64,000 nucleotides of DNA from Paguma larvata (lineage: Eukaryota; Chordata; Mammalia; Carnivora; Viverridae). Numbering within the stretch: the stretch's first letter is position 1; each line of letters opens with the position of its first letter. This document shows positions 57,781 through 64,000 of the stretch, in pieces. The DNA is taken from assembly GCA_030068075.1 (NCBI GenBank), contig CM057829.1:83257132-83321131 (forward strand), given 5' to 3'. The notes beneath the pieces were generated by a model that was given only the letters and a program-made list of their open reading frames with translations, was not told where the DNA came from and did not search any database. The translations under genes and the position numbers were made by a program.

Positions 57781-58894
57781 CTCCTTTCACACTGAATTTT
57801 AATGAAGTATAGAACACATTTTATAATATTCTTTCAAGGCTCAAATATCTACTTTGTACTTGACTAGGCAATTTTTAGTAAAGTTTAATGACCCTTAATT
57901 TTTCTGAACTATTCTTAACTGTATGGATTGTCTTCTGAAACCAGTAAAATATTCCTTTCTCTTTTTTCTCAATAAGATTACTATTCCCGGTGACTTTTAA
58001 TTTCAAAGAAAAATACTATAGTTCTAACAACCTTCAGTGGTGACCAATTAGGTCCTTTTTCTTTTTGGATATCATCTTGAATTCATGAATTCTTATTTTT
58101 TTTGTTTTGCTTTAATAAATAATAGTTTTGTTTTGTTTTTTACTGCTCAGAGTATCTTTTCATATGCCAATGAGAGCTTCTTCAGGTTGATTCATATGTC
58201 CTTTTCACATCACCACATGAGTTTTTGACAAATTCCTTGTTTCCTGGGAAAAGATGTTCTAGATTTATCTGGTACATTCATATCCTGCCTTAGGCCTGAA
58301 ATAAGCCATCTCTCCAAGGACTCCTGGTTCCGTTAGTGAGAAATTATGTGTGAAGACCAAAAGCGGATATTCTTTGCCATTAGGTTGCTGTTGATTTTTG
58401 CTTTTTTAAAATGTATACAGCTAGGAAATATATATTTTTAGAAAGAAAATATAAATCATAAGTTTATACTGGTATTACAAATTCAAATTTAAGATTATAG
58501 AGTTTTAATTGACCTATCTGATTTTATATTTGTATCTCATTTTTCCCACATTGATGTCTTGGTTCTAATAAAATTAACATGTTATTTACTTCCTTTATAT
58601 ATACATAAAATAGTTTCAAAATAATACTACTAATTCTACTGATTATGGTTTAAGATTTCTCTCTCTTTCTCATCCTTATCTTATATTTTAGTAGAGATAT
58701 ACAGTCAAAATGCATTCTCTTAAAGTCACTTGAAGGAATTCACTTCTTTGGTTATGCTACCGTGCAATTATTCTTTTGAAAAAATATTGTGTCATTTAGA
58801 TCTTTTTAATAGCTTATAATCTGAAAGGGATCTATCATTTAGATCTTTTTAATAGCTTATCAACTGAAAGGGAAACATATTACTTTGTTCATGT
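57781..58894. other. Unassigned sequence between two L1 parts
   Basis: No recognised repeat or gene. It contains a 43-bp tandem duplication at 58792-58873. Confidence 0.4.
58792..58873. repeat. 43-bp tandem duplication
   Basis: TCATTTAGATCTTTTTAATAGCTTAT is followed by AATCTGAAAGGG in the first copy and CAACTGAAAGGG in the second. The start points are 43 bases apart and only two or three bases differ. Confidence 0.92.
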
Positions 58895-60000
58895 AATTAA
58901 AAAGAAAATAGAAGACAAGGGACAGACTGGGAGAGAATATCTGCAAAAGATATATCTAATAAAGGACTGTTAGCCACAATATACAAAGAATTCTTAAAAC
59001 TCAATAATAAGAAAATTAACAACTCAATTTAAATTAGGCAAAAGACCCAAACAGATATCTCACTAAAAAAGATACACATGGCAAATAACCCTCTGCAAAG
59101 ATGTTCCACATCATATGTCATCAGAAAATTAAAACAACAATTAGATACTACTACATACATATTAGAACAGCCAAAATCCAGAACACTACCACCACCAAAT
59201 GCTGGTGAGGTTGTTCATTCCTGGTAGGAATGCAAAATGGTACAGATACTCAGATACTCTGGAAGACAGTTTGGCAATTTTTTATAAAACTAAACACACA
59301 CTTACCATATGATCCAGGAATCAAGCTCCTTGATATTTATCCAAATGAGTTGAAAACTTTGTCTACACACAAACCTGTAGACCAATTTTTTAGTAGGTTT
59401 ATTAATAATTTCCATAGTTTAAAAGCAACCATAATGCCCTTTAGTAAGTGAATGAATAAATGGTAGAACATCCAAACAATGGACTATAATTCAGTATTAA
59501 AAAGAAATGAGATACCATCCCATGAAAAGGCATGGGGGATACTTAAATGAGTACTACTATGTGAAGGAAGCCATATGAAAAGGATACATACTGTATGATT
59601 CCAACTATCTAACATTCTGGAAGAGAGAAAACTATGGAGACAGTACAAAGATCAGTGACTGCCAGATTTGTGTATGGAGAGTAAGAAATGAATAGGTAGA
59701 GCAAAGATTACTTTTAGGGCAGTAAAACTATTCTGCATGATACTATAATGATGGATACATGCCATTACATATTGTCGAAACCCAAAGAAAATACAATATC
59801 ACCAGCGAAACTTAATGTAAAGTCTGGGTAATAATGATGAGTCATTGTAGATTCATCGACTATAAAAAAATGTATCATTCTGGTGTGGGATGTTGACAAT
59901 GGGAGAGACTGTGTTTGTGCAGGGGTTATAAAAGAATTCTCTGTACTTTCTGATCAATTTTGCTGTAAACCTAAAACTGCTCTAAAAAAAAAAAGTATAT
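58895..60000 (+). mobile_element. Ancient L1, ORF2 C-terminus and 3'UTR
   Basis: GGGAGAGAATATCTGCAAAAG, CTCAATAATAAGAAAATTAAC, GGTAGGAATGCAAAATGGTACAG and CACATGGCAAATAACC follow the old L1 3' region. It ends with CTGATCAATTTTGCTGTAAACC and CTGCTCTAAAAAAAAAAAG at 59985-59996, the typical end of an old L1 subfamily. It is likely the 3' half of the element starting at 53.7 kb. Confidence 0.87.
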
Positions 60001-60529
60001 TAAAAATGTGAAAGTAAATAATGCTTGATCTAGATGTTAAAATGATATCACCAAGGACTTGACTTTGCCCCATATCTCTTCTTTGCTTTCTGAGGTGTTT
60101 TATCTCTAATATTCTTTATGGTGGCTTCCTCTAGAATATTCCACGCTTATAAATTATAGTGGCAGCTTACGTCTTACATTCTCACAAAAATAGAGAATAT
60201 AAGAGAGATAGTCTCTTCTACAGAGACTCATTGACATATTGGGGAGAAAGTGTTTCTCCCTTAGAAACAGAATGTTCTCCCTGAAATTCATTGGCCCTTA
60301 TTAAGTTTCTGTACATCGCTGAGTTAAACACTGAGACAGTGGCAGAGAATAGATTGATAGGTTATCAAGGTTAATCAAGGAAAAGAGGATAGAAAACCCA
60401 ACAACGATCATTTGTGTAAGTGAATTGTTCTTCAGAAGAAATAAAAGGTTAACATGTATTTTTTAGTTCTTATTTCTTCCTGTGAATTTGAATTATCATC
60501 TGGTGATATTTCCTTTAAGCTTGAAGAAC
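60001..60529. other. Unassigned sequence
   Basis: No confident match. The phrase GGTGGCTTCCTCTAGAATATTCC, followed by TATAAATTATAGTGGCAGC, may belong to an old repeat I cannot name. Confidence 0.35.
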
Positions 60530-61284
60530 TTCCTTTAGAATTTGAGAGCAGTTTGCCCAAATTCTTTTATTCTTTGTTTATCCAGGAATGTTTTTTATTT
60601 CAGCTCATTTTTGAAGACTAAATTTGCTGAAAATAGAATTCTTTTTATCTTATTGTATTTTTATTTTATTTTATTATTTTATTTTATTTTATTATTGATA
60701 GCAAGAGAGAGTGGGGGAGAGAGGCAGAGGGGGAGAGAGAGAGAATCTTAAGCAGGCTACAAACTCAGTGCAGAACCCAATGCAGGGCTTCATCCCACAA
60801 CCCTGAGATCCTGACCTGAGCTGAAATCAAGAGTTGGACACTCAACCAATTGAGCCACCCAGGCTCCTGTTGGATGATTTTTTTTTTTAAATCAGCATTT
60901 GAATACTGTACATTATTCCACTGCTTTCTGGCATTGTTCCTGATGAAATTTTAGTCATTAATCATATATATACTCCTATACATGATGATATTTTTTTCTT
61001 GGTCTTCTTAAGATATTTTGTCTTTGTTTTTCAAGTCTGACTATAATGTTTCCAGAAGATGATCTCTTTGTGTTCATTCTCTTTGGAATTGATTGAGATT
61101 CCTGGATTTGCAGATTAGTGTTTTTCATCAAATTGTAGAAGTTTCCAGCTATTGTTTTTTCAAATAGTATATTCAGTCCATTTCTTTCATCTCTGTTGAG
61201 AATCCAATTACATTTACAATTGATATACGTGACCTTTTCCTATAGGTCTCTGAGGCTTTTTTCTTTTCTCTTCAATCTTTTGTT
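60530..61284 (-). mobile_element. Ancient L1, ORF1 and adjacent region, antisense
   Basis: On the minus strand this follows the old L1 ORF1 and spacer. The plus-strand blocks are GCTGAAAATAGAATTC, TTCCACTGCTTTCTGGCATTG, TTGGAATTGATTGAGATTCCTGG and TTCATCAAATTGTAGAAGTTTCCAGC. It is interrupted by a SINE at 60655-60868. It is in the opposite orientation to the L1 at 53.7-60.0 kb. Confidence 0.78.
60655..60868 (-). mobile_element. Carnivore SINE, antisense, with TTTTA-rich tail
   Basis: A TTTTATTTTATTTTATTA-type tail complement is followed by GAGAGTGGGGGAGAGAGGCAG, AATCTTAAGCAGGC, GAGATCCTGACCTGAGCTG and CCAATTGAGCCACCCAGG. The SINE interrupts the antisense L1. Confidence 0.9.
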
Positions 61285-61457
61285 CTTGTTCTTCTTCTTC
61301 TTTTCTTCTCTTCTTTCTTCTTCTTCTCCTTCTTCTCCTTCTCCTTCTTCCCCTTCTTCTTCCTCTTCCTCCTCCTCCTCCTCTTCTTCTCCTCCTCCTC
61401 CTCCTCCTTCTGCTGCTTCTTTTTCTTCTTCTTTCTCCTTCGTCTTCTCCTTCTTCC
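61285..61457. repeat. Long (TTC/TCC/CTT)n pyrimidine tract
   Basis: Roughly 170 bases almost without purines on the plus strand: TTC-rich at the left, TCC/CCT-rich at the centre, TTC/CTT at the right. Only a few G interruptions occur (for example CTGCTGC, CGTC). It starts where the antisense L1 reads TTCAATCTTTTG, so it probably expanded from L1 sequence. The Lys/Glu/Arg or Ser/Pro open frames here are artefacts. Confidence 0.93.
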
Positions 61458-61487
61458 AATCCATGAGCACAAAATGTTTTTCCATTT
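61453..61487 (-). mobile_element. Short antisense L1 ORF2 piece
   Basis: TTCCAATCCATGAGCAC followed by AAAATGTTTTTCCATTT is the reverse of the L1 ORF2 phrase that reads TGGAAAAAC..CATGG.TTGGAAG. It is only 35 bases long, between the pyrimidine tract and the RAC1 retrocopy. Confidence 0.6.
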
Positions 61488-61489
61488 AA

Positions 61490-61997
61490 GCAGATATATT
61501 CTCTATTTGCTTTTCTCTTGTGAGTCCTACATCATTTGAAAATGTTAGGACAAAGTGGTACCCTGAACTGCAACACCTCTGTCCCAACACCCCCATCAAT
61601 CTGGTGGGAACTAAACTTGATCTCAAGGACAACAAAGACATGACTGAAAAACTGAAGAAGAAAAAGCTGACTTCCATCACCTATCTGCAGGGTTTGGCCA
61701 TAGCTAAGGAGATCGATGCTGTAAAATACCTGGAGTGCTTGGCTCTCACACAGTGATGCCTCAATACAGTGTTTGATGAAGCTATTTGAGAGGTTCTTTG
61801 CTCACCTCTCACCTTCACCATCAAGAAGAGGAAAAGAAAACATCTGCATGTGTAAATGTCTGGGCCTCTTTCCTGCCATTACCCCTCAGAACCTTTGTAT
61901 GCTTTGCAAAAAAAAATGGGGGAGCTTTTACACTCAATGCCAAATTTTTGTAACATTAGTTTTTCCATAAAACCATTTTGAATCAATTAAAAAAAAT
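61490..61997 (+). pseudogene. RAC1: RAC1 processed pseudogene, 5'-truncated
   Basis: RAC1 is a Rho-family GTPase that controls actin at the plasma membrane. Here an intron-free copy covers about residue 75 to the C-terminus (192 in the parent) and the start of the 3'UTR. Seen in frame from 61493: [10 protein letters not shown], then W-Y-P-E, C-P-N-T-P-I, the guanine-binding V-G-T-K-L-D motif and K-Y-L-E-C. A TGA at 61754-61756 replaces the CGA arginine codon (R163), a CpG decay. F-D-E-A-I and K-K-R-K-R-K follow, and the stop TAA is at 61853-61855. The 3'UTR (CCTTTGTATGCTTTGC, CACTCAATGCCAAATTTTTG, CCATAAAACCATTTTGAA) fades into AAAAAAAA. Switch regions and the N-terminal half are absent, so it cannot work. 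Confidence 0.92.
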
Positions 61998-62899
61998 GCC
62001 TGGCTCCAGTAAGACTTACATGTTTTGTGTATAGGTGAGAAAGAACATTCAATGTTCAAGTCATTTATGTATCTCTTCTGGTTTTTCCTTTCTACTGGAC
62101 CTTTTTGAGTCTCCTCTGTCTATATGCACAAGCTTGTGATATGCCATGAGTTTTTAAGTAGCTCAGGGCCTTTCCAGTCTACTTTCTGGCTAGGCCTTTT
62201 TAGTTCTTGTGGAAAACAGTGACTAGGAATATGCTTGCCCAAACCCAAATGCGACATCAGACTAGTGGAATGAGAAAATGGCTATACCTCACGTGCTACT
62301 TCCAAAAGGTAAACTTCTCAGGAAATAATGAGCCCTTTAGTCCATGGAGATACAACCCTAGTGGTCCTCATGGCCTACCTTGTGTTGTCAGAACTTCTAC
62401 ATTGCTCAAGTTCGGAGTGAGGAGGTGGTGTCATCTCTAGGCAAGAAGAACAAAACTCTTGTTCTTCTTGCCTCAAGTTCAATAATTTTCAAATATAAAT
62501 GCTTTTCAATTTGTTCAGTAAATTTCCAAAGTCTTGAATGGTTGCTTCAATCATGCTCATTTTATAGTTAGTTTTTTGAGGATATTTCATCCATCCATAA
62601 GTTCTCTACAATCTCTCCCATGAGCATTATAAGCAAGGAATGATCAGAAACTCATGAGCAGAAAGAATAATAATAAAAATATTACATGTGTTTATTTTTA
62701 AAGCAGTCTAAAGTCTTCAAAATAAAATAATTCAATGACTTTGCCAATTTTGAGTTTCTCTATGAAAATCTACATATTCTAATTAACTTCCTATTATTAT
62801 ATTTTTATAAATTCCAGGCCAGAATATTTTACTAACCCAATTCTTTATTAAGCTACTCATTATGTCTATTTTAGCTCTCCTTTATTCAGTTCTTAGATG
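61998..62899. other. Unassigned sequence
   Basis: No repeat or gene named. The block at 62170-62460 is the least AT-rich in the neighbourhood and carries a 77-codon plus-strand frame (62207-62440) without a recognised signature. Confidence 0.35.
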
Positions 62900-63045
62900 G
62901 CAAATATTTTGATTTATTTATTTACTAAATTTTTACTACTTTTCTAATACATGCTAAATGTTGTTCTATAAAGTTAGTAAGCAACAGTGACAAAAATGCA
63001 GATTTTATATTCATGGAAATCATATTCTAAAGAAGTTAAACGTAT
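62900..63045 (-). mobile_element. L2 LINE remnant, antisense
   Basis: TTACTAAATTTTTACTACTTTTCTAATACATGCTAAATG, CAACAGTGACAAAAATGCAG and TTCATGGAAATCATATTCTAAAGAAG are a decayed form of the L2 antisense end ('ttgagcacctactatgtgcc...cctcatggagcttacattctagtggg'). Confidence 0.65.
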
Positions 63046-63829
63046 CAACCCCCTTAAAATATCAGTTGATAGCACAGAAGATATGTTATTTGACCTTCAT
63101 AACACCTTTGGTAGAAAATTTTTACTTTACAGAAGGTATTCCGTTGCCTCTGCCACCTTCTCCCCAACATACTTTCACGTAAGCAGCATCTATTGGTCCC
63201 CTGTGTATGCAGAGAAAAGTACAAAAACCTATAAGGTTTTTAGAAAGCTGCACCAATAAATTTTCTGGAAGCCACTAATTTTTCTCAGTCTTCTTCTTTC
63301 CTAGAGCTTTCAGTACACCCTCAGCCCCCACAATTCTATTGAATCCCCTAATCCTTTATATTTTCTAAAATCTTAATTGAGTACTTAAAAAAAAAAGAGT
63401 GAAACTACATGTTTTTAAGACAAAAACATTTCCAACTTTCTGTGATTAATACCAAGAAAATACAGACATTTTCATAATAATCAACTAAACAGTTCTTTCA
63501 CTGTCATTTTCAAGGAAATAAATGTCAAAGCATGGTTTTATAGTGAAACACTACAATAACCTATAAATTTTCCAGTGAAAGCAGCTCTATAGGATAGATT
63601 CATGATGAGATGAAATGAAAGAAGCAGGATTAAGCAACAGTTGACTGATATTAAAATGTCAAACACAAGGTGAAAATAATCCTTTGATTGAAGATAGCAG
63701 AGTTTGTGGAATTCACATGTTTTCAACAAGGATGAACAACTATTTCAATAAAGATATTTTCTTTCATTTATTTGACAAGATGCTGTTCTGTTGAATAAGT
63801 TGAGAAAAAAAAGAAAGGAATACCAATAC
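63046..63829. other. Unassigned AT-rich sequence
   Basis: No recognised feature. Confidence 0.4.
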
Positions 63830-64000
63830 TTAGCTCCTGTATAAGTCAAAATAGGTTAATTTATGCTATGATAATAAACTAACTCCAAATTCTCAGCAGC
63901 TTAAAGCAATAAAAAGTTACTTCTTGTTTTTGCCACAGGTTCCATGCTTCCACAAAGGGCAATGACAAAGTCTCTGCTCATTTTAGCCATTGAGGCTGAT
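63830..64000 (-). mobile_element. Old LTR-like repeat, start only (cut by window end)
   Basis: TGTATAAGTCAAAATAGGTTAATTTATGCTATGATAATAAAC and CTCAGCAGCTTAAAGCAATAAAAAGTTACTTCTTG follow the pattern of reversed MaLR/ERVL-type LTR ends. The rest lies outside the window. Confidence 0.5.

Noticed and set aside
61214..61489. Long Lys/Glu/Arg or Ser/Pro-rich frames on both strands
   Set aside because: They translate the pyrimidine/purine triplet tract in several frames; all are repeat artefacts.
61520..61756. Possible intact small GTPase gene
   Set aside because: Intronless, missing the N-terminal half with the P-loop and switch regions, and stopped at R163. It is a processed RAC1 pseudogene.
1..64000. 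CRISPR arrays, operons, prokaryotic promoters or phage-like modules
   Set aside because: No spaced direct repeats of that kind exist. The repeats present are vertebrate SINE, LINE and LTR elements, so the window is animal nuclear DNA.

Overview
This is nuclear DNA of a carnivore, most likely a felid. The diagnostic evidence is about sixteen copies of the carnivore tRNA-Lys-derived SINE with a cat-family type consensus: a head like gggcgcctgggtggctcag, a B-box like gttcgagccc, a CT-rich body, and an AAAAATAAATAAA tail. L1 elements of carnivore type accompany them. The window is AT-rich and L1-dense. I found no intact protein-coding gene, no exon I can defend, no true RNA gene and no CRISPR-like array. 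It reads as a gene desert or a very large intron, and almost everything recognisable is a transposon layer.

Layout. 1-3420 is the 3' half of an L1 (+), split at 1629-2413 by a solo endogenous-retrovirus LTR in the opposite orientation with a 6-bp target duplication. 3.4-7.4 kb holds an L2 remnant, two old MLT1/MaLR-type LTR remnants and unassigned DNA. 7.45-13.25 kb is an older, nearly full-length L1 (+) full of stops. 13.26-13.89 kb is L2 in antisense. 13.89-20.87 kb is a nested stack: an MLT1-type LTR was split by a SINE, and directly after the SINE tail stands a nearly full-length younger L1 (+, 14.27-20.78 kb) with a GC-rich 5'UTR, a broken ORF1 and a broken ORF2. 20.9-49.9 kb is mainly unassigned AT-rich sequence with scattered SINEs, L2 and LTR remnants, plus one unusual L1 5' fragment (40549-41226) that has a target duplication but no 3' end. 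49.9-50.65 kb is a 5'-truncated L1 with its target duplication. 53.7-60.0 kb is an ancient L1 with a gap in the middle. 60.5-61.3 kb is antisense ancient L1 ORF1 sequence. It is followed by a long pyrimidine tract (about 170 bp) and then a 5'-truncated processed pseudogene of RAC1 (61490-61997). The last 170 bases begin another old LTR-like repeat.

Nothing here works together as a pathway or operon. The content is best read as a history of insertions: L2 and MaLR first, then ancient L1, then felid L1 and SINEs, with the solo LTR inside one L1. The items most worth following up are the L1 fragment lacking a 3' end, the solo LTR with a duplicated block in U3, the MLT1/SINE/L1 nest, the paired SINE insertions at one target, and the pyrimidine tract next to the RAC1 retrocopy. 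I found no convincing new biological system. Family names come from recognition of consensus features without a database search, so subfamily assignments are left open.
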